A stretch of 63,380 nt of DNA from CAZIAK01 sp964537035 (GTDB lineage: Bacteria > Planctomycetota > B15-G4). Below are positions 28,257-37,700 of the stretch, piece after piece (position 1 is the first letter of the stretch; the number at the start of each line of letters is the position of its first letter). The translations under genes and the position numbers were made by a program. The notes below the pieces were generated by a model. The model had not been told where the DNA came from, searched no databases, and was given only the letters and a program-made list of their open reading frames with translations. The stretch is from NCBI GenBank assembly GCA_964537035.1, contig CAZIAK010000031.1, positions 1 through 63,380 on the forward strand, in the 5' to 3' direction.

Positions 28257-30107
28257 TCAGTTCTGGCCCTGGTCCCCGGCGGGGTGCCGCACCAAGAACG
28301 GGCCCATGGCCAGGACGTCGAGCTGCCCGGCCAGAAAGGCCCGGACCGCGTCGGTGGGGGAGCAGACGATGGGCTCTTCGTGCATGTTGAAGCTGGTGTT
28401 GATCAGACAGGGGATGCCTGACAGCTCCTCGTAGGCGGCGAGGATGTCGTAGTAGCCCGGGTTGACCTCGCGGCGCAGCAGCTGGGGCCGGGCGGTGCCA
28501 TCGACGTGAACGGCCGCGGGGCAGTTCTCGATCATCCACTCGGTGCAGTCGCAGGTGATGGTCATGAACTCGGCGGCGTGCTCGGCGCCAGCCAGCCCGG
28601 TGTAGCAGCGATCCCGCGCCTCGTAGAGGGTCACCGGCGCGAAGGGCATGAACTCGGTGCGGCCCAGGCGTTGGTTGAGCCAGGTGTTCACCGACGGCTC
28701 GCGGGCGTGGTAGAGGATCGAGCGGTTGCCCAGAGAGCGCGGGCCGTACTCCATGGCGCCGTCGAAGCGTGCGACCACCTGCCCCTCGTGGATGGCTGCG
28801 GCCACGGCGGCGGCCATGTCGTCGGGCTCGTGGGCGTCGAGCCCCGCGTCGTCGAGGGCGGCCTGCATGGCGGCGCGATCGAACACCGGGCCCAGGTAGG
28901 CGCTGGCCATGGGTTCGGTGAGACCGCCAGGCCAGGAGAGGTGCCTGGCCAGCCCCGCGGCGCAGCCTCCGTCGCCCATGTTGGGATAGACGAAGGTGTG
29001 CTCGACTCCGGGCAAGGCGTGCAGGCGTTGATTGAGCTTCACGTTGGCGGTGACGCCTCCCGCCAGCACCAGATGATCGCAACCCGTCTTGGTGACCCAG
29101 TGGCTGACCACATCGCAGGCCGCCACCTCGAGGACGTGCTGCCAGGCCGCGGCCACGTCGATCATGGGCAGGCGCTCTGCCAGATGGCGGGAGAAGAACA
29201 CGTTCAGGTTCTGCTCGATGTGCAAGCCGCCCTCGCGGGTGTCAAAGCGCTGCAGCAACACGTCGGCCAGACGTTGCGGGTCGCCGTAGGCCGCCAGCCC
29301 GACGATCTTGCCGGCGTGGCGGTCGGGGTGATAACCCAGCGACGAGGTGACCATCTCGTAGTAGCTGCCCAGCGAATGGGGGAAGGGCAGCCCTGCCAAC
29401 CGTTCGATGGTCCCGTTGTCACCGATGCTGATCGAGCCTGCCAGCCCGCTGCCGTAGCCGTCGAAGGTGACGATCAGGGCCCGCTCGTAGCCGCTGCCAT
29501 GGTAGGCCCCGGCGGCGTGGCTGAGGTGATGCTCGCTGCGGCGCAAGGGAGCGGTGACCCCATGGCGGTCCAGGCCAGCGGAGAGCTCGCGCGACCAGTG
29601 CTGGTGAGCGGCGATGGCGTTGGACAGCCACCTGGCGTTGGCCCTTGCTGTCGCGTGCGCCGACCAGCGGGGGTGTGTCCCCAGGGCCCGATAGGCGAAG
29701 GCTTTCAAGGGACCCTTGGCCATGGTCTGTTCCGGGCTCTCCAGGCCGGAGATGGCAGCTCGTGTGCTCTGTCTACCCTGTCTCGCCGCCCTGTCGATGG
29801 CTGCGCGCACCTCGCTCTTGCCCCGCTGTCCGGCCTTGAGCTGATCGTGAGCCTCGGCCTGGGCCAGGGCCTCACGCATCAAGCGCGCCTCGTCCTCCCA
29901 GTCGAGAAAGGCGTAGGCCACCTGATCGATCTCGGCGGCGCATGTGCCGGTGGCGGCGAAGGCTGCGGCGAGGGCCAGGTCGGGAAACCCCGCGTGCTGC
30001 TTGACCCGGCTGAAGCGTTCCTCGGCAGCGGCGAACAACACCCGTCCGTCCTCCACCAGAGCCACGGTGGCGTCCTTGTCGAGGGGTGAGATGCCGAGGA
30101 TCAACAC
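28257..30107 (-). CDS. Carbamoyltransferase, NodU/CmcH family
   Basis: A 616-residue enzyme beginning with GTG. The N-terminal part is a Kae1/YrdC-like ASKHA fold (LILGISPLDKDATVALVEDG; AAEERFSRVKQHAGFPDLAL; HHLSHAAGAYHGSGYERALI). The C-terminal part carries the family motif GPRSLGNRSILYHAREPSVN and EFMPFAPVTLYEAR. Members transfer a carbamoyl group from carbamoyl phosphate via carbamoyl-adenylate to hydroxyls of sugars, antibiotics or other small molecules. It starts 1 nt after the deacetylase stop on the same strand, so the two are a tight operon. The pairing suggests tailoring of a glycan or glycoconjugate. Confidence 0.92.
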   Translation of the reverse strand: MLILGISPLDKDATVALVEDGRVLFAAAEERFSRVKQHAGFPDLALAAAFAATGTCAAEIDQVAYAFLDWEDEARLMREALAQAEAHDQLKAGQRGKSEVRAAIDRAARQGRQSTRAAISGLESPEQTMAKGPLKAFAYRALGTHPRWSAHATARANARWLSNAIAAHQHWSRELSAGLDRHGVTAPLRRSEHHLSHAAGAYHGSGYERALIVTFDGYGSGLAGSISIGDNGTIERLAGLPFPHSLGSYYEMVTSSLGYHPDRHAGKIVGLAAYGDPQRLADVLLQRFDTREGGLHIEQNLNVFFSRHLAERLPMIDVAAAWQHVLEVAACDVVSHWVTKTGCDHLVLAGGVTANVKLNQRLHALPGVEHTFVYPNMGDGGCAAGLARHLSWPGGLTEPMASAYLGPVFDRAAMQAALDDAGLDAHEPDDMAAAVAAAIHEGQVVARFDGAMEYGPRSLGNRSILYHAREPSVNTWLNQRLGRTEFMPFAPVTLYEARDRCYTGLAGAEHAAEFMTITCDCTEWMIENCPAAVHVDGTARPQLLRREVNPGYYDILAAYEELSGIPCLINTSFNMHEEPIVCSPTDAVRAFLAGQLDVLAMGPFLVRHPAGDQGQN

Positions 30108-30108
30108 G

Positions 30109-31179
30109 TCAGGATGAGAGCTCTTCGTGCAGCTGCAGGGGCGTGGCGGGCTGCCCGGAGAACTCCCCCAGGAACCACTCGAAGTAGCCGGACATCTTGG
30201 CCAGGAAGGCGCTCACGTCGTCTTCGGTGCGCGCGTACGACGTGCCCCCGGGCAGCAACGACGGCGAATGGAACGAGAAGGTGAACACCCGGCAGCCGTC
30301 TGCGTAGAGACGTCGCGTGAGCCGCTGCATGTCCGCCACGGTCTGCCCCTCGGGGGACAGGCGCAAGCGCTCGACCAGGCCTGCGCGGGCCAGGATGCCG
30401 GGCAGGTGCGCCCAGGCCAGGCTCGGGTGGGTGGCGGCCTTGAACATCCTGGGGGACCGGGCGCCCGCCGCACCGATGAACGCGCCGGTCACGGGCAGGC
30501 TGAGCAGGCGCTCGTCCCCCGAGCCGTACCAGACGGGATCGTTGCCCTCGCGGGAGTAGTCCGGGCCGCCCTCGCCGCTGTAGTCAAAGGGTGGGCACAC
30601 GCTCATGTCCACCAGATAGCCTTGCTCGCGGAGCAGTTCGCGGCTCGCCTCGCCCAGACCATAGCGCCCGGCCTGATAGATCCGGGGACGGCTGCCCACG
30701 GCCAGGGTGATGGCCTCGGTGAGCTGGGCCAGCTTGGCCGCTTCGAGCTCTCGGGGCAGGTTGCCAGGGAACGAGTTGCGGGGGGCGACGATCTCGTCGT
30801 GTGGCGGCGTGACCCAGGGGTGCAGGTGGGCGCCGGCGATCATGCGTCCGGAGGAGACCAGGTCTTCGATGAGGGCGGCGGAGGTCTCCTGAGCCACCAC
30901 TGGATAGGTGCACACGCCCACGGGCACGATGCCGAAGCCCCCGCAGAGATCGGCTGCCACCTCGAGCCGGGAGATATGGGTGGTGGCCGTGGCCTGGCGG
31001 TCGAAGGGAGCGTCCCAGTCGAACTCTTCTTCGACGTCGATCAGCACCACCAATCGGGGCGGTGTGCTCGGGTCGAGACGAAGGGTTTGGGCGCTGGCAG
31101 GCACGGAGATTCCCGTTGGCTCTCTTTGCCGGCGGCACCTGTGCTGGCGGCGAAGCGGAATGTGCGTTGGGCTCTTCAC
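30109..31179 (-). CDS. Polysaccharide deacetylase family protein, WalW-like
   Basis: Up to 356 residues; a GTG at 31179 opens the frame, but similarity begins near residue 35, so a later start is possible. The fold is the NodB/polysaccharide deacetylase type, with the WalW-like opening LVVLIDVEEEFDWDAPF in which the Asp/Glu cluster contributes metal and catalytic residues. GAHLHPWVTP supplies two His ligands, and TFSFHSPSLLPGG carries the late catalytic His. Members de-N-acetylate sugars of surface glycans. The gene is directly upstream of the carbamoyltransferase (1 nt gap) and divergent from nadA. Confidence 0.8.
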   Translation of the reverse strand: MKSPTHIPLRRQHRCRRQREPTGISVPASAQTLRLDPSTPPRLVVLIDVEEEFDWDAPFDRQATATTHISRLEVAADLCGGFGIVPVGVCTYPVVAQETSAALIEDLVSSGRMIAGAHLHPWVTPPHDEIVAPRNSFPGNLPRELEAAKLAQLTEAITLAVGSRPRIYQAGRYGLGEASRELLREQGYLVDMSVCPPFDYSGEGGPDYSREGNDPVWYGSGDERLLSLPVTGAFIGAAGARSPRMFKAATHPSLAWAHLPGILARAGLVERLRLSPEGQTVADMQRLTRRLYADGCRVFTFSFHSPSLLPGGTSYARTEDDVSAFLAKMSGYFEWFLGEFSGQPATPLQLHEELSS

Positions 31180-31262
31180 TGTGAAGGGGCCCCGTTCTTA
31201 CCAAAAGGCCCGCCGATCCCGGCGATACGCCCGGGATTGATCGCCCCGTGGCGATGTCGGGG

Positions 31263-31268
31263 TATATT
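31263..31268 (+). promoter_or_regulatory. Possible -10 element of nadA
   Basis: TATATT, 5 of 6 to the -10 consensus, lies about 100 nt before the nadA ATG. TTGATC at 31237-31242 is 20 nt upstream and so a poor -35 by spacing. The region is shared with the divergent deacetylase promoter. Confidence 0.35.
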
Positions 31269-31365
31269 GACCCGCCCGGTGCTGGCCGTCGCTCTTGTTG
31301 GCCATCCCGCCCCAGCCGTCGATTCTGGCGGCCCAACCCCTGGCCCCCGACCGGCTGCTCTCCCC

Positions 31366-32340
31366 ATGGTTCTTCCCGCCGACCTGTTCCAGTTCACCGA
31401 TCGTCCTGACGTCGATCCGACCCTCGACCTGGAAGCCGAGATCGCCCAGCTGAAGAGCGAGCGCAAGGCCGTGATCCTGGCCCATTACTACCAGGACGAA
31501 GACATCCAAGACCTGGCCGATTACGTGGGCGACAGCCTGGGCCTCTCCCAGCGGGCGGCCGAGACCGACGCCGAGGTGATCGTCTTCTGCGGCGTGCACT
31601 TCATGGCCGAGACGGCGAAGATCCTGAACCCGAACAAGGTCGTGCTGCTGCCCGATCTCGACGCCGGTTGCAGCCTGGCTGACCGTTGCCAGCCGGATCA
31701 TTTCGCCGAGTGGCTGAAGCAGTACCCAGACCATGTGGTGGTCAGCTACATCAACACCACCGCGGCCATCAAGGCACAGAGCGACATCATCTGTACGTCG
31801 AGCAACGCGGTGCGGGTGGTCGAGTCGATCCCCGCCGACAAGCAGGTGGTCTTCGCTCCTGACCGGCACCTGGCCCGTTGGGTCGAGAAGAACACGGGGC
31901 GCGAGCTGGTGAAGTGGCCGGGCTTCTGCGTGGTCCACGAGCAGTTCACGGCGCGCAAGCTGCTGGCCTTGAAGCGCAGCCACCCGGACGCCGAGCTGAT
32001 CGCCCATCCCGAGTGCGAAGACGCCGTGTTGTCCATGGCCGACTACATCGGCTCGACCACGGGCTTGATCAAGCACGTGGAGACCTCCGAGAAGACCAAG
32101 TTCGTGGTGGCCACCGAGATGGGGGTGATGCATCAGATGCAGCGGCTTCGTCCTGACGCCACGCTCATCGGTGCCCCGCCTGAGAGCGGTTGCGAGTGCG
32201 CGGTGTGCCCGTACATGCGGCTGAACACCCTCGAGAAGCTCTACCTCTCCCTGCGCGACATGAAGCCGCAGATCGAGCTGGACGAGGAGATCCGCAAGAG
32301 GGCGTTGGTGCCGGTGGAGCGCATGCTGGCGCTGGGTTAG
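31366..32340 (+). CDS. nadA: Quinolinate synthase
   Basis: A 324-residue [4Fe-4S] enzyme that condenses iminoaspartate with dihydroxyacetone phosphate to quinolinate in NAD biosynthesis. Conserved stretches include AVILAHYYQDEDIQDLADYVGDS, split across the first domain, VFCGVHFMAETAKIL with the first cluster Cys, and ESGCECAVCPYMRLNTL with the last. The long upstream frame (from 30127) is not coding; the ATG at 31366 fits the family. nadC is 23 kb away, and no L-aspartate oxidase gene (nadB) is seen in the window. The last 40 nt of this gene recur at 38288-38327. Confidence 0.96.
   Translation: MVLPADLFQFTDRPDVDPTLDLEAEIAQLKSERKAVILAHYYQDEDIQDLADYVGDSLGLSQRAAETDAEVIVFCGVHFMAETAKILNPNKVVLLPDLDAGCSLADRCQPDHFAEWLKQYPDHVVVSYINTTAAIKAQSDIICTSSNAVRVVESIPADKQVVFAPDRHLARWVEKNTGRELVKWPGFCVVHEQFTARKLLALKRSHPDAELIAHPECEDAVLSMADYIGSTTGLIKHVETSEKTKFVVATEMGVMHQMQRLRPDATLIGAPPESGCECAVCPYMRLNTLEKLYLSLRDMKPQIELDEEIRKRALVPVERMLALG
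32301..32340 (+). repeat. nadA 3' end, copy 1 of a 40-nt direct repeat
   Basis: These 40 nt end at the nadA stop codon and match 38288-38327 with one mismatch (g to c near the end). The two copies bracket the beta-propeller and beta-helix protein genes. Confidence 0.85.
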
Positions 32341-32891
32341 AGCGCGGGACAAGCTCTCGCAACACTCAATACACGTGATACAGACCCATGGGTACTGACT
32401 GGCCTTGTGTAACTGTGGCGGCTCGGTGACGGGCGACGAAGGTATGTCGTTGTCGACCCATCCAGGATCCAGACGAGCGTCCAGGTTTCGATCATGGGGC
32501 CGCAGAAGGCTCTGTGGAGGCAGCAGGCCAGTGAGCGGAGTGCTCCGGGCTTGGCGGCGTTTCGCGTGCGCCCGGATGACGGCCTGAACCCATCCCATCA
32601 TGGGGTGTGGCCCGGTTTAGGAGCCATGGCTTGGAGTCCGTGAGCGACGGGTCCCGGCGCAGGACTCATTGAAGGTGTGCTTCGGCACGATCCTTGCGAT
32701 GTGACTCACAGCCGGCTACCTCCGCCGTCTCGTCGTCCTGCTCCGTGTGATCTGGTGAGCTGCTCCGACGAGCCGGTCCACCCATCAATGGGGATCTCGA
32801 CTTGAAGTCGTCGATCGCGCTCTCGCTTCTTATGCCGCCCTCACGCGGCGCAAGGCCTGCCCTGACCCGCCCAGAGTCGAAAGGTTACCGA
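32341..32891. other. Intergenic region after nadA, no gene seen
   Basis: This 551-nt gap between nadA and the beta-propeller gene has only short frames without coding character. It contains the 15-nt string CATCCCATCATGGGG (32591-32605), which recurs at 38646-38660 near the start of the YadA-like gene and holds an 11-bp near-palindrome. An in-frame ATG at 32802 could extend the next protein, but the signal peptide starts at 32892. No terminator with a T-run was found after nadA. Confidence 0.5.
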
Positions 32892-34625
32892 ATGCTCTCT
32901 CTCTTCAGGACGTTGCCCGTTGCTCTGACCTGCACCATGTGGGTTGCCACTGCGCGCTCTCAGATCGAAGTGGAGTGGATTGGCGTGGTGCCCGTGGGCT
33001 TCACCCTTTCGGCGGGCTTGCAGGGCGCCGTCACCGACAGCGCTGGTGTGACGTACATCACTGGCAACGGTGGCGTGTCCTCGAACACGGACACGGTCAC
33101 CGCAGCCTTCGGGTCGGATGGCACCGAGCTCTGGAGCCATGTGTTCAACGGAACAGAGGATTGGCACGATCAAGCCCGTGGAATCACACTCGGTCCAGGT
33201 GGTTTCGTCTGGGTCTGCGGCAACACGCCGGACTCCTTCAACTATGCGAACGTGCTGCTGCTGAAGTACGAGGCGGCGAGTGGTGCGCTACTCGACACCC
33301 TGCAGTACAGCAGCGGGCTGTTCAAATCTGAGCACGCCGCTTCGGTGACCACCGATACCCAGGGCAACGTGACCCTCGGTGGGGGCACCGTCGGTGATGG
33401 AGCCGATGGCCTCATGCTCGGTTTCGACCCGAATGGCAACCTCAGTTGGGACGGGCTTTACGACGGTGCGGCTTTTGGCCCCTTCTCCCAGGACCACATC
33501 CTGCAGGTACTGACGGACGGGAAGGGTGACGTGCTGGCCTTGGTGCACGGTGTCGCAGGGAGCAACCAGCCTGACTACGTGGTGATCAAGTATTCCGGGA
33601 CCACTGGCGCGAGACTGTGGACCTCCAGCTGGGGCAGCAACGGTGGCGACTACCCGGCGGCCATGGCTCTTGATGCGGCGGGCGATGTGTACGTCACTGG
33701 CAGCGCCATCGAGGTCATCGACAAGTTCGGCACCATCAAGCTCGACGGGAATGACGGTCAGCTGATCTGGCAGGCCCTGGACAGCTTCGGGCTCGACGAC
33801 AACGCAGTGGCCCTGGCGGTAGACAACGTGGGCGGCGTGTACATCACTGGACAGAGCGACCCGGACGGTGACCTGAGCAACTTCAATGACAGGATCCTCA
33901 CGGTCAAGCGTGACGCGGCGACGGGCGCCAAGATCTGGCAGCACGTCTATGGCGCGTCGTGTGTGGGTTGCTTTGATGGTGCGGGTGACGTGGCCGTCGA
34001 CTCGACGGGCAACGTCCTGGTTGTGGGTTCGACCAGCTCACCTCCCTACAGCGCCGACCTCATCCTTCTCGTTCTCGATGGAGCCACCGGTGAAGAGATC
34101 AACCGGGGCATCGTGGGCAGCGCTCCCGGCGAGAGCGCCGGAGGGTCAATGCTCATGTTCGACGCCGCAGAGAACATCTATGTCGCTGGCTCCTACTCCA
34201 ACGGCACAACGGGGCAGGCAGCAATGGCTGTCTTCAAGTTTGCCTCCCTGACCTCGTGGGTTGGCCTGGGCTCTGGCCTCGCTGGCAGCGGCGGGCAGAC
34301 GCCAGCGCTGACCGGGACGGGCGGGCTCACCCCAGGCTCTGTCAATCAGCTGCGCCTGAGCGGGGCCCTGCCAAGTGCGAGTAGCCATCTGGTGGTGGGG
34401 CTCTCGCGTGTCGACGCCAGCTTCAAGGGCGGCGTCCTGGTGCCTGCGCCGGACGTCATCGTCTCCGGGCTCATCGTCGACGGCGGTGGCAACTTCGAGC
34501 TGCCCTTCGTCTGGCCGCCTGGTATCCCGGCCGGCACGCCTTTCTACCTGCAGTACTGGATCCCTGACGCCTCGGGACCCACGGGCTTCGCGGCCTCTAA
34601 CGGGTTGGCCGCCCAGGCCAACTGA
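32892..34625 (+). CDS. Secreted beta-propeller protein with planctomycete C-terminal domain
   Basis: A 577-residue protein. The signal peptide is about residues 1-21 (MLSLFRTLPVALTCTMWVA). The body consists of repeated blade-like segments of the SBBP/PQQ-propeller type: G.VYITG, DAAGDVYVTGSA and TGNVLVVGS motifs alternate with TG..LW strands. The last ~120 residues are the shared domain: LRLSGALPSASSHLVVGLS, FKGGVLVPAPDVIVSGL, FYLQYWIPD and the closing AASNGLAAQ. The protein is likely surface-bound or released and may form a scaffold or recognise ligands; no enzyme motif is visible. It is followed 61 nt later by another large secreted protein gene on the same strand. Confidence 0.8.
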   Translation: MLSLFRTLPVALTCTMWVATARSQIEVEWIGVVPVGFTLSAGLQGAVTDSAGVTYITGNGGVSSNTDTVTAAFGSDGTELWSHVFNGTEDWHDQARGITLGPGGFVWVCGNTPDSFNYANVLLLKYEAASGALLDTLQYSSGLFKSEHAASVTTDTQGNVTLGGGTVGDGADGLMLGFDPNGNLSWDGLYDGAAFGPFSQDHILQVLTDGKGDVLALVHGVAGSNQPDYVVIKYSGTTGARLWTSSWGSNGGDYPAAMALDAAGDVYVTGSAIEVIDKFGTIKLDGNDGQLIWQALDSFGLDDNAVALAVDNVGGVYITGQSDPDGDLSNFNDRILTVKRDAATGAKIWQHVYGASCVGCFDGAGDVAVDSTGNVLVVGSTSSPPYSADLILLVLDGATGEEINRGIVGSAPGESAGGSMLMFDAAENIYVAGSYSNGTTGQAAMAVFKFASLTSWVGLGSGLAGSGGQTPALTGTGGLTPGSVNQLRLSGALPSASSHLVVGLSRVDASFKGGVLVPAPDVIVSGLIVDGGGNFELPFVWPPGIPAGTPFYLQYWIPDASGPTGFAASNGLAAQAN

Positions 34626-34678
34626 TCCGCTCTTTCGTCCGGCCTTGATTTCACACCCACCCACTCGCCAGGCGAGCA

Positions 34679-34709
34679 AGAAGACCATGAAGACCATGAA
34701 GACCATGAA
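34679..34709 (+). repeat. Tandem 9-nt repeat at a start codon
   Basis: The unit AAGACCATG is repeated three times and gives in-frame ATG codons at 34687, 34696 and 34705, so the product begins MKTMKTMK. Unit number changes would alter only N-terminal length, not frame. Confidence 0.8.
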
Positions 34710-37700
34710 GGCAACCCCACGCCTGGCGTGGCTCCTGCTGACCACGATCCTGACCGTCCCCGGCTTTGCGCAGGGCCAGTTCATCGAGACGTTCGACGCC
34801 GTGGGCCCCGTGGGAGCAGGACAGTCCGGGCCACAGAACCTGCTGGCCGATGGCTGGGAGTTTCGCAACCAGAGCCAGCCTGCGGGCTCCAGCACTTGGA
34901 CCGAGGGCTCTTTCTTCTCGCCGCAGGCTGGGGCCGGGAATCTGGAGACGGACAGCTTCTCGACCAGTTTCTTCGGCGGTCAGATCAGCCACTGGATCCT
35001 GTTGCCACCTGTTGCGGGGCAGCAGGCAGGGGACGTGCTGACGTTTCACGCCCGCGCGGTGAACTCCAGCAACATGGACACCCTGCAGGTGCTCTACTCG
35101 CCCAGCGGCGGCACGAGCACGGGCCTGAGTCCGGGAGATGTAGGTGACTTCTCTACCCAGCTCCTCGACATCTCTCCGCTCTCGACGACGGGCTGGGCTG
35201 CGTACTCGGTCACGCTCCCCGGGAGCGGGCGGATCGCGCTGCGCTATTACGTCGACTCGGCCTGCAACTTCGGCTGCTCCAGCTCGGTCGTCGCCATCGA
35301 CACGCTGAGCGTGGGGGTTCCTCCCGCGCCGCCATGCAACCTGCCGCCCATGCCCTCGGCGGGGCAGACGGTGAGCTGGACGGCGGCCGACGGCCCCTAT
35401 CGCATCTGCAGCGACGTCACCGTGCCGGTGGGATCCACGGTGATCCTCGAGGCCGGCGCGACCATCAACATCGACAACGGCAAGACCCTCGCCGTCGCGG
35501 GCACCATGCTGGCCGAGGGTACTGCCCTCTCACCGGTTCGCTTCACCGGCGACTTCTCCCTGGTCACGCCGCCCATTGAGGTCTTTGGCATGGCCGATCT
35601 CAACGGGCTTGAGGTGAGCTGCAGACTGCACGTGGCCAACGGCGGCTCCCTGATAGTCAGGGGCGGCAGCTTCGATGGGGGCGAGCTGAGCACCGACAGT
35701 TCCATTGGCGGCCCAGACCGCGGCACGTTCGTGTCCGTAGAGGACTGTGTGTTCTCCGGGGGCAATGGCATCACGCTCATCGACGGCACTCTGGCCTTGA
35801 GGTCGAGCAGCTTCTTGGGCGGCGCGGCGGTCACGGTGTTACGGGGTTACCTGCTCGCGGAGGCCGTGGTGATCGATGGCTCCGGTCTGGATATCACTCG
35901 CGAGCGGTATGCCCAGCCCATCTGGTTGGATGGCCTGACGATCACGAACTCACCCGGGCCGGCCTTGCGCCTGTGGGGCTGGAACTACGACCTGGGGCCA
36001 AGCAACGTGCTGCAGAACTGCGTGTACCCGGTCACGGTCCAGGGGGGGCTGCTCTCTGGCTCGATCGTGCCGACTACCGGCAACGTGAACAACTACGTCG
36101 ATGTGGGTGACGGGGGGATCCCTGGCAGCGCGACCTGGGCGGCCCTCGATGTTCCCTACGTGGTCAACGGCTTCGCCCAGACCGCCGGGGCTCTGGAGAT
36201 CGAGCCCGGAGCGACGGTGCAGTTCAAGCCGGGCTCGGGCGTCTTGTACTTCTCTACCGGCTTTTTCAGCGCCCTGGGCACCCCCGCTGAGCCCATCCTG
36301 TTTCAGGAGTTCGCCCCCGGCGTCGGCTGGGACCGGCTCAAGTTCTCCTCCATGGTTACGGGCCCCCGCTTCGAGCACGTCGTGATCGAGGATGCCCAGA
36401 CGGCCGTGCAGGCCGACGACACGCTCGTGCAGGTCGACGCCTCGGTCCTGCGTGGCAACGAGATCGCCGGGCTCGGTTCGACCTTCGGTACCTTCGCCGC
36501 CAGGGACAGCCAGTATCTCAACAACACGGTGGCCGTGCAGACCACTGCCCTGGGTTCGGCAAATCTCGAGCTCTCCACAGCCAACTCATTCAGTGGCAAC
36601 GACCTGGCGGTGCTGTCCAATGGCTCCGTCGTCCCAGCACGCGACAACTGGTGGGGAGACCCCTCGGGCCCGCAGCACGTCAGCAACCCCAGCGGGCAGG
36701 GAGACGCTGTGTCAGGGCCGGTAGACGTGGTGCCCTTCCTGGTCGCCGCCCCAGACCACGCCGACTCGCCGCCCGTGCTGCGCATGTCGCCCCACACCGG
36801 ACAGGTCGCAGCTGGCAGCAAGCTGCTCCTCGCGTGGGACGTCGAAGACGACGGCGCCATCGTCAGCCAGAAGGTGCTCTTCTCCCAACACGGCAACCTC
36901 AACTATGTGGTTGTGGCCGACGGCTTGCCGGGCTCCCAGCGTTCAATTGAGCTGACGGTACCGACTGCCTTCCCGTCGTCGGACAACAGCCCTTCGTTTT
37001 TCAAGGTGGTGGCCACGGATGACGGGGGCAAAGAGGGCTTCGACGAAGAGACATTCAACGTCCCCTACACCGAGGACATCGGTCCCACCACGTTGACCTG
37101 GTTGACCGACTTCTCGGGGCCTTTCACCTTTGGTGACGAGTTGCAGGTCTGCTGGGACTACGCTGGCCCGTCGTCCACCTGGAGTCTGAGCGTCATCGCG
37201 GACTCTGAAGGCGGTGGCGTCGGTCAGGGCGGTGGGACGACACTCTCGGAGTGCTGGAACATCACCATGCCGTACATCAGCACGGATCAGGCGCGGATCG
37301 CGATCACGTTTTTGATCGGTGCGGGCGGGCGCACAGTGACACACTACAGCCCGGCCTTCACTCTTCGGCCGGACCTGCGGCTGGGTGACGCTCCGCCGGT
37401 GATCACCATGCTCTCGCCGTCGCCACAGAGCAGCTTCGCTGGCGGTGACTCGGTGCCGATCAGCTGGCTGGCGTCTGATGACGAGGCGCTGCGTTCTCTC
37501 GCCGTACAGGCGTCCTACGACGGCGGCCTCGGCTGGAACACGGTGGTCCATGGTCTGCCCGCCTCCGCGACCTCCTACAACTGGGCTTTGCCCAGCAGCT
37601 CGGGGATGGCCGATGTGAGGTTGCGCGTCATCGCCCATGACCTACGCTATCAGAACACTTCGGACACGGTGGCGATCAGCGTCGTGCCGGGGATGGGCCA

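Noticed and set aside
28506..30089. 527-codon plus-strand frame opposite the carbamoyltransferase
   Set aside because: The minus strand has all NodU-family motifs; the plus frame is Gly/His/Val-rich shadow sequence.
30127..31365. Long upstream extension of the nadA frame
   Set aside because: It is antisense to the deacetylase, has Gly/His/Gln-rich shadow composition, and nadA similarity begins exactly at the ATG at 31366.
34375..34686. Upstream extension of the beta-helix protein frame
   Set aside because: It lies inside the end of the beta-propeller gene in another frame; a signal peptide begins at 34687.
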